Made by a program: the position numbers and the translations under genes. 30,073 nt of DNA from UBA910 sp964369145 (lineage in GTDB: Bacteria; Patescibacteriota; Minisyncoccia; Phycocordibacterales; DATDWN01). Under the pieces are notes generated by a model. It did no database searches. It was not told where the DNA came from and worked only from the letters and a program-made list of their open reading frames with translations. Shown here one piece after another: positions 16,386-23,472 of this stretch; positions within the stretch are counted from its first letter, which is position 1, and every line of letters begins with the position of its first letter. The stretch spans positions 1-30,073 of the forward strand of contig CAYJEE010000007.1 of NCBI GenBank assembly GCA_964369145.1. The letters run 5' to 3'.

Positions 16386-16481
16386 TACTTTTATATTATT
16401 TTTAGGGACATTTATTTACTGTCCTATATTGTCTTATATAATACCACACGTCCTTTATACTTTCAAGTACTGTCCATTATA
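16379..16481. promoter_or_regulatory. Direct-repeat operator candidate upstream of the winged-helix gene
   Basis: On the plus strand the motif TGTCCTATAT (16420-16429), TGTCTTATATA (16430-16440), CGTCCTTTATA (16449-16459) and TGTCCATTATA (16471-16481) recurs at spacings of 10, 19 and 22 bases. A fifth, partial copy TGTCCATTACTT (16379-16388) overlaps the start codon. Similar spacing to the DNA helical repeat suggests binding on one face. The rest of the gap to ftsK (16482-16599) is AT-rich without a clear element. Confidence 0.5.
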
Positions 16482-16599
16482 TACCTCTCAAGGACTCTGT
16501 TGCAAATTTTTCTGTATATCTACATTTTTACCATATCACTTTTCCACGACATCACGTTTTTCTTTTGTGTTACAATAAAGAAAATCTAACACAATATTT

Positions 16600-18783
16600 A
16601 TGGGACGAAAGAAAAAACAACCGGAAGAAAAACTGGACGATGAAGCAAAGGGATTATTTACATACCTCCAAGAAGAAACTGTGCAGGGTATCCTCGCCGT
16701 ATTCTTTTTTGTACTTTCTACTTTCTTTACCCTTTCAGGATTTGCTCGAGGAGGCAAGGTAGGTACATGGTCATACGGTTTTCTTAAAAATCTATTTGGG
16801 TATGGGTACTGGCTTCTCCCTATCCTCTTTCTTATATTGTGTATTTCTTTCTTCAACTCCCTCAAGAAAAAACTTGCACTCACGCACAGCGTCGGAGGAC
16901 TCCTCTTTTTCTGTTCGACTTTAGCTCTCCTCAATATCTTCACAAGTACCGCAGAACTCGGAGGGAAAGGTGGAGTAGTCGGAAACCTGATCTCCTCACC
17001 ACTCCTCTCTTTGTTTGATCTCTACGCATCAGTGATTATTCTTTTAGCGTTGAGTGTGATTTCATTCCTTATTATGTTCGACATTCCGCTCAAACTTCAC
17101 TTTGCTTCTCTCTTTAAAAAGAAAGAAGTTCTCCCTGTCGAAAACCCAGATGCCGAACCAATACTCGCACCTGCCACTGCACAAGCACTTGCCCAAGCAC
17201 AAGCAGACGAAACCAAAAAAGAAGAAGCAAAACCTTTGAGTAAAAAAATATTCGGCGACGATGAAAAGAAAGATTTTGACCTTGGTGGTTTTCTCTCGCT
17301 CTCTGGAAAAGAATTTGTCCCTCCCCCACTCACACTTCTCGAAAAAGATCGTGGAAAGCCTGGCGTGGGAGACATCAAAGCAAATTCAAATATTATCAAA
17401 CGTACCCTGGCAAACTTTGGTATCAATGTAGAAATGGATGAAGTGTCAGTGGGACCTTCGATCACACGGTACGCACTCAAACCTGCAGAAGGAGTAAAGC
17501 TTTCTCGTATTCTCGGACTTCAAAATGACCTTTCTCTTGCGCTCGCTGCACACCCTATCCGTATCGAGGCTCCTATCCCTGGCAAATCTCTCGTAGGCAT
17601 TGAGATCCCAAACAGCACCAAAACCACAGTAGGTATGGGGTCTCTTCTTGGAGCACCTGAATTCCAAAATAGCGAAAAACCTCTCATGATCTGTCTTGGT
17701 AAAGGGATCTCTGGGATGTCATACTTTGCAAACCTCGCTAAAGCACCTCATATGCTTATCGCTGGAGCTACGGGCTCAGGTAAGTCTGTGACTATCCATG
17801 CAGTGATCACCTCGCTCCTCTATAGAAACTCTCCAGACAACCTAAAATTCATCATGGTTGACCCAAAACGAGTGGAGCTCACGTTGTACAACAAAATCCC
17901 TCATCTCCTTACCCCAGTGATCACAGACGCCAAAAAAGCTATTCTCGCACTCAAATGGGCAGCAAAAGAAATGGATCGTCGATATGATCTACTTCAAAAG
18001 GAATCTCTTCAAAACATCGAATCGTATCATAAGAATGTAGTTGAACCTGCTCTCAAAAAATCTCGCGGTAATTCAGAAGAATCCCCTGTGGAAACAATGC
18101 CGTATATCGTGGTAGTGATCGACGAGTTGGCAGATATTATGCAGGCGTACCCACGCGAACTCGAAGCAGGTATCGTGCGTCTTGCTCAAATGTCCCGAGC
18201 AGTCGGTATTCACCTCATCCTTTCGACTCAACGTCCATCGGTAAATGTTATCACTGGCCTCATCAAGGCAAACGTACCGACTCGACTCGCTCTCCAAGTA
18301 GCATCTCAGATAGACTCACGAACAATCCTCGACATGGCAGGAGCAGAAAAACTCCTTGGTGCTGGAGATATGCTCTATCTTTCTGGAGAAATGTCCCAAC
18401 CACAGCGTATTCAATCTGCGTATATTTCTGAAAATGAGCTCAAAGGTGTCGTAAAATACCTTGCAGACAATTATTCTCTTGAACTTCCCAATGAAATCGA
18501 TCTCTCTGGTAAAGTGCAGGACGGTAAAAACTCTATTTTTGAATCATCACTTGATGAAGAAAATGAGGGTGGAACTGAAGATGAGCTATACGAGGAAGCA
18601 CGTTCTATCGTGATCGAATCAGGCAAAGCTTCGACTTCTTTCCTCCAACGAAAACTCGGTATCGGCTACGCTCGCGCAGCTCGACTGATCGACAACCTTG
18701 AAGAAAACCAAGTCATCGGCCCAGGATCAGGTGCGAAAGCTCGAGATATTCTTATTAAAGCCGACGAGGGAGATACTGTATGA
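16600..18783 (+). CDS. ftsK: DNA translocase FtsK/SpoIIIE
   Basis: A 727-aa ATP-driven DNA pump that clears and resolves chromosome termini at the division septum. The N-terminal 200 residues hold about four transmembrane helices (about 33-55, 66-92, 102-118 and 142-166). A short linker of about 50 residues follows, then the alpha/beta motor: FGINVEMDEVSVGPSITRY at about 280, Walker A GATGSGKS at about 389-396, Walker B VVVIDELAD at about 505, and LILSTQRPSVNVITG. The winged gamma domain at the C-terminus (ARSIVIESGKASTSFLQRKL, then GYARAARLIDNLEENQVIG) reads KOPS-type sites. It is complete, and shorter than E. coli FtsK because the linker is short. Its TGA overlaps the ATG of the next gene (ATGA), so the two are coupled. 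Confidence 0.97.
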   Translation: MGRKKKQPEEKLDDEAKGLFTYLQEETVQGILAVFFFVLSTFFTLSGFARGGKVGTWSYGFLKNLFGYGYWLLPILFLILCISFFNSLKKKLALTHSVGGLLFFCSTLALLNIFTSTAELGGKGGVVGNLISSPLLSLFDLYASVIILLALSVISFLIMFDIPLKLHFASLFKKKEVLPVENPDAEPILAPATAQALAQAQADETKKEEAKPLSKKIFGDDEKKDFDLGGFLSLSGKEFVPPPLTLLEKDRGKPGVGDIKANSNIIKRTLANFGINVEMDEVSVGPSITRYALKPAEGVKLSRILGLQNDLSLALAAHPIRIEAPIPGKSLVGIEIPNSTKTTVGMGSLLGAPEFQNSEKPLMICLGKGISGMSYFANLAKAPHMLIAGATGSGKSVTIHAVITSLLYRNSPDNLKFIMVDPKRVELTLYNKIPHLLTPVITDAKKAILALKWAAKEMDRRYDLLQKESLQNIESYHKNVVEPALKKSRGNSEESPVETMPYIVVVIDELADIMQAYPRELEAGIVRLAQMSRAVGIHLILSTQRPSVNVITGLIKANVPTRLALQVASQIDSRTILDMAGAEKLLGAGDMLYLSGEMSQPQRIQSAYISENELKGVVKYLADNYSLELPNEIDLSGKVQDGKNSIFESSLDEENEGGTEDELYEEARSIVIESGKASTSFLQRKLGIGYARAARLIDNLEENQVIGPGSGAKARDILIKADEGDTV

Positions 18784-19136
18784 AACACAACGGCATCTAC
18801 TACTTAAAACTATACCTACTTGTTTTCTTTGGAATATTGGTATGTGGATATAGTATCTTTCAGGCTCAAAAAATTATTCGAGGACCACGCATCACCGTAC
18901 TCTCTCCATTAAATGGTGTAACCTACACAACACCCCTGATCGACATAAAAGGTGTTGCAAAGAATGTCAGTGTTCTTTCGCTCAACGACCGACCTTTGTA
19001 CCCAGACAAGAATGGTAATTTTTTTGACCGATTGCTCCTCTTACCCGGCTATAATATACTTAAGCTCGAAGCAAAGGATCGATTTGGTTCAGTGACCAAA
19101 AAAAAGATTGAGATTATTTACCAAGAACGGCTTTAA
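18780..19136 (+). CDS. Small membrane-anchored protein with an Ig-like (glucodextranase B-type) domain
   Basis: A 118-aa protein. Residues about 10-30 form a signal anchor (LKLYLLVFFGILVCGYSIF). The rest is a single beta domain, RITVLSPLNGVTYTTPLIDI, KGVAKNVSVLSLNDRPLYPD, NGNFFDRLLLLPGYNILKLE and FGSVTKKKIEII. The pattern 'SP.dG.......i.G...n...l.lNg........G.F...l.L..G.N.i...A.d..G' is that of glucodextranase-B-like Ig domains. It probably sits on the outer face of the membrane. Its start codon overlaps the ftsK stop and recA follows after nine bases, so the three form an operon. Its role next to ftsK and recA is not known. Confidence 0.7.
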   Translation: MKHNGIYYLKLYLLVFFGILVCGYSIFQAQKIIRGPRITVLSPLNGVTYTTPLIDIKGVAKNVSVLSLNDRPLYPDKNGNFFDRLLLLPGYNILKLEAKDRFGSVTKKKIEIIYQERL

Positions 19137-19145
19137 TATACATAT

Positions 19146-20216
19146 ATGCAAAAAAAACCAAAGAAAGAAAAAGTGGCAAAAGGCAGCGATACTGGTATTG
19201 CAGACACACTGCGAGAAATTAAAACAAAATTTGGTGAGGATTCGATTATGATGCTTGGAGACAAGCCTCATGTCGATGTAAATGCTATCTCCACAGGCTC
19301 TATCGGACTTGATGCAGCACTTGGTGTAGGTGGTATCCCTCGTGGACGTATTATTGAAATTTTTGGACCAGAATCTTCTGGTAAAACTACCCTTTCTCTC
19401 CATGTGGTCGCTGAAGCACAAAAAACAGGTGGTATCTGTGCATTTATCGATGCGGAACACTCAATGGATCCGGAGTACGCTCAGAGACTCGGTGTTCGTA
19501 TCGACCAGCTCCTCATCTCTCAGCCAGACAACGGTGAGCAGGCACTTGAGATCGTAGAGTCTCTCGTCCGCTCAGGTAAAATGGATGTAATCGTTATCGA
19601 CTCTGTAGCAGCACTTACTCCAAAGGACGAAATCGAAGGAGATATGGGAGCACACCACGTCGGAAAGCAGGCTCGCCTTATGTCCCAGGCACTCCGAAAG
19701 CTTACTGCTATAGTCGCAAAATCTAAAACAGTCGTTATCTTCATCAACCAAATCCGTATGCAAATCGGTGTGATGTTTGGAAACCCTGAAACTACTCCAG
19801 GAGGAAAAGCTCTCAAGTTCTACACTTCTGTACGTATCGATATCCGCCGAATCGCTCAGATCAAAAAAGGTGAAGAAATCATGGGTGGACGTATCCGAGT
19901 GAAGGTAGTGAAAAACAAAGTGGCTGCCCCATTCAAACAAACAGAGTTTGACCTCATGTACAACGAAGGTATTTCTCGTGAAGGAGAAATTATCGCCCTC
20001 GGAGAAAAGATGCGTATCATAGAAAAATCTGGTACCTCATACTCATATGGGGATGTAAAACTCGGTCGTGGATATGATGCCACTCGCCAATTCCTCAAAG
20101 AAGACAAGAAAATCTCCGAGGAAATCCTCAAGCAAATCCGAGCAAAACTCAAAGACAATGGTGGATCTGCAGTACCGGTGAGTGCGTCTGAAAGCGAAAG
20201 CTCGAGTGATGAGTAA
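19146..20216 (+). CDS. recA: Recombinase RecA
   Basis: A 356-aa ATP-dependent recombinase that forms filaments on single-stranded DNA for homologous recombination and repair. Walker A GPESSGKTT lies at about residues 74-82, the catalytic Glu region FIDAEHSMDPEYA at about 100, Walker B VIVIDSVAAL at about 148-157, the L1/L2 loops (GAHHVGKQARLMSQALRKL and IRMQIGVMFGNPETTPGG), and the C-terminal KMRIIEKSGTSYSYG region. The tail is short and Ser/Glu-rich. No LexA-type palindrome is visible upstream, and recA lies in an operon with ftsK. This recA would be available for DGR recombination, but published work indicates retrohoming does not need RecA. Confidence 0.98.
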   Translation: MQKKPKKEKVAKGSDTGIADTLREIKTKFGEDSIMMLGDKPHVDVNAISTGSIGLDAALGVGGIPRGRIIEIFGPESSGKTTLSLHVVAEAQKTGGICAFIDAEHSMDPEYAQRLGVRIDQLLISQPDNGEQALEIVESLVRSGKMDVIVIDSVAALTPKDEIEGDMGAHHVGKQARLMSQALRKLTAIVAKSKTVVIFINQIRMQIGVMFGNPETTPGGKALKFYTSVRIDIRRIAQIKKGEEIMGGRIRVKVVKNKVAAPFKQTEFDLMYNEGISREGEIIALGEKMRIIEKSGTSYSYGDVKLGRGYDATRQFLKEDKKISEEILKQIRAKLKDNGGSAVPVSASESESSSDE

Positions 20217-20245
20217 TTGACATATTTATACAAATACTTTATTGT
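20217..20245 (+). promoter_or_regulatory. Promoter just after recA, for a candidate small RNA
   Basis: TTGACA (20217-20222) and TATTGT (20240-20245), 17 bases apart, begin directly after the recA stop codon. Transcription would start near 20252. Confidence 0.5.
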
Positions 20246-20251
20246 ACTATT

Positions 20252-20390
20252 CAAGTGCTGGTGAACTTATTATTCTTCTGAGTTCTCCCGGAACCTTTCT
20301 TGGCGGGAAGGTTCTCTGTAACTCAGACGGGTGATACGCGGGTCACCAAAAGGCACGCAAAGCCCTTCCCCTCAAAGGTTGGGCTTTTGT
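20252..20390 (+). ncRNA. Candidate structured small RNA between recA and efp
   Basis: A stretch with its own promoter and terminator but no reading frame. It folds into CTGAGTT (20278-20284) with AACTCAG (20320-20326), an inner stem GAACCTT (20291-20297) with AAGGTTC (20308-20314), then GGTGA (20330-20334) with TCACC (20343-20347), and it ends at the terminator 20359-20387. I compared it mentally with SRP RNA (the GGAAGGAAGC core is absent), 6S RNA and the c-di-GMP riboswitch (only the ACGCAAAGCC fragment matches, and this is part of the terminator). None fit. It may be a new small RNA or a recA 3' structure. Confidence 0.5.
20359..20390 (+). terminator. Intrinsic terminator before efp
   Basis: AAAGCCC (20359-20365) pairs with GGGCTTT (20381-20387), followed by TTGTATTG. 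It ends the candidate small RNA or the recA transcript. Confidence 0.7.
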
Positions 20391-20391
20391 A

Positions 20392-20420
20392 TTGTAAGTG
20401 ATGCTAAAATACGCTATAAT
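20392..20420 (+). promoter_or_regulatory. Promoter of efp
   Basis: TTGTAA (20392-20397) and a perfect TATAAT (20415-20420), 17 bases apart. It gives a leader of about 26 bases. Confidence 0.7.
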
Positions 20421-20452
20421 CGCACAGTTATACTCATAATATAGAAAATCTT

Positions 20453-21031
20453 ATGGCAATGCTTGAATACAACGAAATCGTAGAACGAAAATATATTGTC
20501 CTCGATGGTACTCCCTACGAGGTCGTCGACTCACATGTGTTTCGCAAACAGCAGCGAAAACCAGTGAATGCAACAAAACTCAAAAACCTCATCTCAGGAA
20601 AAATGACTGAGCAATCTTTCCATGTATCTGAAAAGGTAGAAGAAGCAGAAATCGACAAAAAAGACGTGAAATTTCTTTTTGCCAACAAAGGTGAATACTG
20701 GTTCTGCGAAACTGACGATGCTTCAAAGCGATTTAAAATCGAAGAAGATATGATCGGTACCGGAGCGAAGCTTATGAAGACAAACTCTATTATTTCCCTC
20801 CTCATGTTCCGAGAGAAAATCATCGGTGTAAAACTCCCTGTAAAAGTAGACCTCAAGGTAACTGAAGCGCAGGATGCAACCAAAGGAAACACCGCTCAAG
20901 GCGCAACAAAAAGTGTAACTGTAGAGACCGGAGCAACTGTATTTGTACCGATGTTTATCAAAGAAGGAGAAACGATTCGAATTAGTACTGAGACTGGAGA
21001 TTACGTCGAACGCGTCGGTAACTCGTTCTAA
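20453..21031 (+). CDS. efp: Elongation factor P
   Basis: A 192-aa translation factor that binds next to the P-site tRNA and helps ribosomes through proline runs. Three beta-barrel domains: KOW-like (residues 1-65), OB-like (about 70-130) and a C-terminal OB fold (about 130-192) with VKVDLKVTEAQDATKGNTAQ, the typical family pattern 'V...d..T.pg.kGdta', and the final GDYVERVGN. The domain I tip loop, normally 'KPGKGQA' with the modifiable Lys34, reads VFRKQQRKPVNATKLKN here, with Gln at the aligned tip position. So the usual beta-lysylation or rhamnosylation site is missing or moved. It has its own promoter and ends near the terminator at 21171-21196. The identification is secure; the tip loop difference is a by-eye alignment. 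Confidence 0.95.
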   Translation: MAMLEYNEIVERKYIVLDGTPYEVVDSHVFRKQQRKPVNATKLKNLISGKMTEQSFHVSEKVEEAEIDKKDVKFLFANKGEYWFCETDDASKRFKIEEDMIGTGAKLMKTNSIISLLMFREKIIGVKLPVKVDLKVTEAQDATKGNTAQGATKSVTVETGATVFVPMFIKEGETIRISTETGDYVERVGNSF

Positions 21032-21170
21032 TCAATAAAATCACTTTATCTACGTTGTTACGGTTCAAATTTATTCTCTCACCGTACAAAAAGTACGGCT
21101 CGCTCATAAATTATCCCGCGCCTAGTATCTAAAGCAATTTAATTGATTTAACTATTGTGATTACACAAAA

Positions 21171-21196
21171 CAAAAACCGCCAGATAGCGGTTTTTG
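21171..21196. terminator. Bidirectional terminator between efp and rpsR
   Basis: CAAAAACCGC/GCGGTTTTTG with loop CAGATA, and T-runs both ways. It serves the convergent efp and rpsR operons. The 140 bases between efp and this site hold one more small hairpin (CCGTAC/GTACGG near 21082-21098). Confidence 0.88.
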
Positions 21197-21230
21197 TTTT
21201 TAGCCGATGAGATTGGCCAAATGTGGAAAT

Positions 21231-21428
21231 TTACCGTGCTACGTATGGGAGAAGACCTAGGAAACGAGCTCGTTTAACTGCTTCAGCTAGATTTCGCTGA
21301 TTCTTAGCAGTCGTTCCTGTTCGCTTTCGAGAAAGCATTCGCGCATGCGGGTTGAGGAATTTCTTGAGCAAATCAACGTCTTTATAGTCGATATGCACTA
21401 TGTTGTTTTGAGTAAAGTAGCACTTCAT
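21231..21428 (-). CDS. rpsR: 30S ribosomal protein bS18
   Basis: A 65-aa protein of the small-subunit platform, which binds S6 as a heterodimer. Motifs are IDYKDVDLLKKFLN, ARMLSRKRTGTTAKNQRNLA and AVKRARFLGLLPYV, the standard S18 core. It has a short N-terminal extension without extra Cys. It is the third gene of rpsF-ssb-rpsR, 190 bases downstream of ssb, but a promoter at 21449-21477 suggests that it is also transcribed on its own. Confidence 0.97.
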   Translation of the reverse strand: MKCYFTQNNIVHIDYKDVDLLKKFLNPHARMLSRKRTGTTAKNQRNLAEAVKRARFLGLLPYVAR

Positions 21429-21448
21429 CTTTTTTTGTTATTGTATGT

Positions 21449-21477
21449 AAATTATATTATTTATGATTCGATGTCAA
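21449..21477 (-). promoter_or_regulatory. Promoter directly upstream of rpsR
   Basis: On the minus strand TTGACA (21472-21477) and TAATTT (21449-21454) are 17 bases apart; an overlapping TATAAT lies at 15 bases. No clear Shine-Dalgarno sequence follows. Confidence 0.55.
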
Positions 21478-21529
21478 CCAAATCAAACTTGTTATTTCTG
21501 AGGACTTTTGTTCGAGTTCGAAGGACGGA

Positions 21530-21582
21530 ACTTTTCTCTTGACCAAGATGTAGATCAACTACTTCGCGGGAAAGAGAAAAGT
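21530..21582 (-). repeat. Inverted repeat between ssb and rpsR
   Basis: An 11-bp perfect inverted repeat, ACTTTTCTCTT (21530-21540) and AAGAGAAAAGT (21572-21582), encloses a 31-base loop with its own GTAG/CTAC pairing. It lies about 100 bases upstream of rpsR, so it might be a processing site or a weak terminator of rpsF-ssb. An S6:S18 binding motif is possible, but I cannot verify it. Confidence 0.45.
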
Positions 21583-21619
21583 GAGTACTGAAGAAATCGG
21601 ACAAAAGAACCGGAAATAA

Positions 21620-22084
21620 CTAGAAGGGTATGTCTTCTGGGTTGATCTCCTCCTCTGGATACTCGATGGTATCGAGTGGAGCTTTCTGCTCATCTCCCGA
21701 AGGGGCACCCTGTGGAGCAGATGCTCCACCGTATGAGCCTCCTGCAGGTGCTCCACCAGTACGAGGACCAAACTGGATACGATCTGCGATGATTTCTGTT
21801 CGATAATTTTTCTTACCGCTTGCATCATCCCAGCTTCGAGTCTGCATTCTTCCCTCTACGAGAGCTGATGCTCCTTTTTTAAGGTACTGATTTGCAATCT
21901 CTGCTTGGCGACCAAACACAACAATGTTGTGATAGTCTGCACTCTCCTGCTTTGCACCATTTTTATCTTTCCACACTCGATTGGTCGCAAGTGAAAAACT
22001 TGTTACCGTAATGCCCGATGGGAGCGCTTTGAGCTCTGGGTCTCGAGTAAGGTTTCCTATAACAATGGCTTTGTTGAGATACAT
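21620..22084 (-). CDS. ssb: Single-stranded DNA-binding protein
   Basis: A 154-aa OB-fold protein that coats single-stranded DNA in replication and repair. The N-terminal OB fold (residues 1-108) has the SSB pattern: NKAIVIGNLTRDPELK, SFSLATNRVW, DYHNIVVFGRQAEIANQYLK and KGASALVEGRMQTRSW. A Gly/Ala/Pro-rich linker follows, and the acidic tip EEEINPEDIPF has the conserved DIPF partner-binding end. It lies between rpsF (5 bases upstream) and rpsR, the classic order. Confidence 0.97.
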   Translation of the reverse strand: MYLNKAIVIGNLTRDPELKALPSGITVTSFSLATNRVWKDKNGAKQESADYHNIVVFGRQAEIANQYLKKGASALVEGRMQTRSWDDASGKKNYRTEIIADRIQFGPRTGGAPAGGSYGGASAPQGAPSGDEQKAPLDTIEYPEEEINPEDIPF

Positions 22085-22089
22085 ATGTG

Positions 22090-22590
22090 TTATGCAATTA
22101 CGAGATCGTCGATTGATTTATCAAGAACTTCACCACCCTCGGCAATCACCTCTTCAGGTATTTCCTCAGAGATCATTTCCTCACGCTCTTCTTGTCGAAG
22201 AACCATTTTACCATTAAGGAGTGTGTTCTCTCGTACTGTTTTTACAATCAAATATCGAAGAACTGTTGGAGAGAGGTCGAGTGCTTTCTGGATTGAGGCG
22301 ATTGCTTCTGCTTCTGTATCAAATTTAATCCATCCAAAGTATCCTCGGTTATATTTCTGTCGCTGTGTTGAAACAACTTTTACCATTGAGTATGCGAGGT
22401 CGATCAAGATAGGATCTTCACTTGAAATAATATCTGATCCATTTTTTACAAGCAATTCTTTAAGAGCCGCTACTTCATCAACGATTTTTTCATCAGGCAA
22501 TGAAGCTACCAAAAGGTAACCGAGTTCATATACCTTTGAAGAATCGGTTTTATTGGCTGTTTTTGAGATTTTTTTGTTCGCTTTTTCCAT
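22090..22590 (-). CDS. rpsF: 30S ribosomal protein bS6
   Basis: A 166-aa protein, longer than the usual 95-135. The S6 core at about residues 20-122 includes YELGYLLVASLPDEKI, IDLAYSMVKVV, RGYFGWIKFDTEAEAIASI and DLSPTVLRYLIVKT. The N-terminal 18 residues are Lys-rich (KANKKISKTANKTDS), and the C-terminal 40 residues are acidic, with EEREEMISEEIPEEV. It pairs with S18 on the platform. First gene of rpsF-ssb-rpsR; tatD lies 38 bases upstream on the same strand, so a longer operon with metG and tatD is likely. Confidence 0.95.
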   Translation of the reverse strand: MEKANKKISKTANKTDSSKVYELGYLLVASLPDEKIVDEVAALKELLVKNGSDIISSEDPILIDLAYSMVKVVSTQRQKYNRGYFGWIKFDTEAEAIASIQKALDLSPTVLRYLIVKTVRENTLLNGKMVLRQEEREEMISEEIPEEVIAEGGEVLDKSIDDLVIA

Positions 22591-22628
22591 GAGTCAAAGA
22601 CTATCACAAGTACGAGGTAAACGCAACC

Positions 22629-23429
22629 CTATGGGAGCATCGGTACAAACAACCGTTTTGCGTTAGAAATAAGGGTTTTTTTGACGATTTCTTCGTCTTC
22701 CTCCTTTATACGGGCAAGTGCAGAAACGACTTCTGTGACGTATTCTGGGCTGTTGCGGGTGCCTCTGTGAGGCTTCGGTGCCACAAATGGCGCATCTGTC
22801 TCTGCATGAAGAGACTCGAGCGGGGTGTAGCGTACGAGGTCGTCGTAGTCGTGAGTAAAGGTGAGCACCCCCGTAAAAGAGACGGTAAACCCGATATCGA
22901 GAAATCGCTTCAGCACATCCATATCCCCTGCAAAAAAGTGAGCGTTACCGGAAAGTGCTGGATGTGTCTTATGGTAACTTTCGAGAATATCAAGGGTATC
23001 ATGATATGCATCCTGAGTCCCCTTGCTCGAACGACAATGAAGCATCAATGGCTTTCCTACTTTGAGCGCAAGCTCTATCTGATGCTCAAAAACTTTTTTC
23101 TGAGATTTTTTGATTTCCTCAGCGTCACCTTCGAGTCTGAAATAATCAAAACCACACTCACCAATAGCGACCACTTTCGGATCACGTGCAAGCTCATCAA
23201 TCTCTGGGGGCACTGTCGCATCCACCACATCTCCCGGGTGCATTCCAACACATGCAAACAAATGCGGGTGCGCATGAGCCAAATCCACTGACTGCCGCGA
23301 AGTTTCCACACCCGTCCCGATTGAAATAGTGGCAATTCCCTTTTCTTTCATACGGAGAATTACCTCTTCTCTGTCAGCATCAAAATCTTTGAAATAGAGG
23401 TGTGAGTGGATGTCGATGTAGTTAAACAT
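22629..23429 (-). CDS. tatD: TatD-family metal-dependent hydrolase (DNase)
   Basis: A 266-aa TIM-barrel amidohydrolase-fold enzyme. The metal motifs are all seen: DIHSHLYFKDFD at the N-terminus, the Glu of AIGECGFDYFR at about 92, MLHCRSSKG at about 130, NAHFFAGD near 160 and ETDAPFVAPKPHRG near 210. TatD enzymes are 3'-5' exonucleases that act in DNA repair and degradation. A block of four TACGAAT repeats (23429-23468) lies immediately upstream, between it and metG. In other bacteria tatD also follows metG, which fits this order. Confidence 0.93.
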   Translation of the reverse strand: MFNYIDIHSHLYFKDFDADREEVILRMKEKGIATISIGTGVETSRQSVDLAHAHPHLFACVGMHPGDVVDATVPPEIDELARDPKVVAIGECGFDYFRLEGDAEEIKKSQKKVFEHQIELALKVGKPLMLHCRSSKGTQDAYHDTLDILESYHKTHPALSGNAHFFAGDMDVLKRFLDIGFTVSFTGVLTFTHDYDDLVRYTPLESLHAETDAPFVAPKPHRGTRNSPEYVTEVVSALARIKEEDEEIVKKTLISNAKRLFVPMLP

Positions 23430-23468
23430 ACGAATATACGAATTAAATACTTACGAATGGTTACGAAT
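23429..23468. repeat. Four TACGAAT repeats between metG and tatD
   Basis: TACGAAT at 23429-23435, 23437-23443, 23452-23458 and 23462-23468 (ATTCGTA in the transcript). A matching block lies upstream of the M16 peptidase gene (27276-27312). Both lie directly before a start codon. Confidence 0.6.
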
Positions 23469-23472
23469 AATA

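Noticed and set aside
20281..20390. c-di-GMP riboswitch (ACGCAAAGCC fragment)
   Set aside because: Only this short string fits; it is part of the terminator stem, and the GNRA-type receptor and paired helices of the aptamer are not seen.
20252..20390. Signal recognition particle RNA (ffs)
   Set aside because: GUUCUCCCG-AAC resembles part of the E. coli RNA, but the conserved GGAAGGAAGC core is absent.
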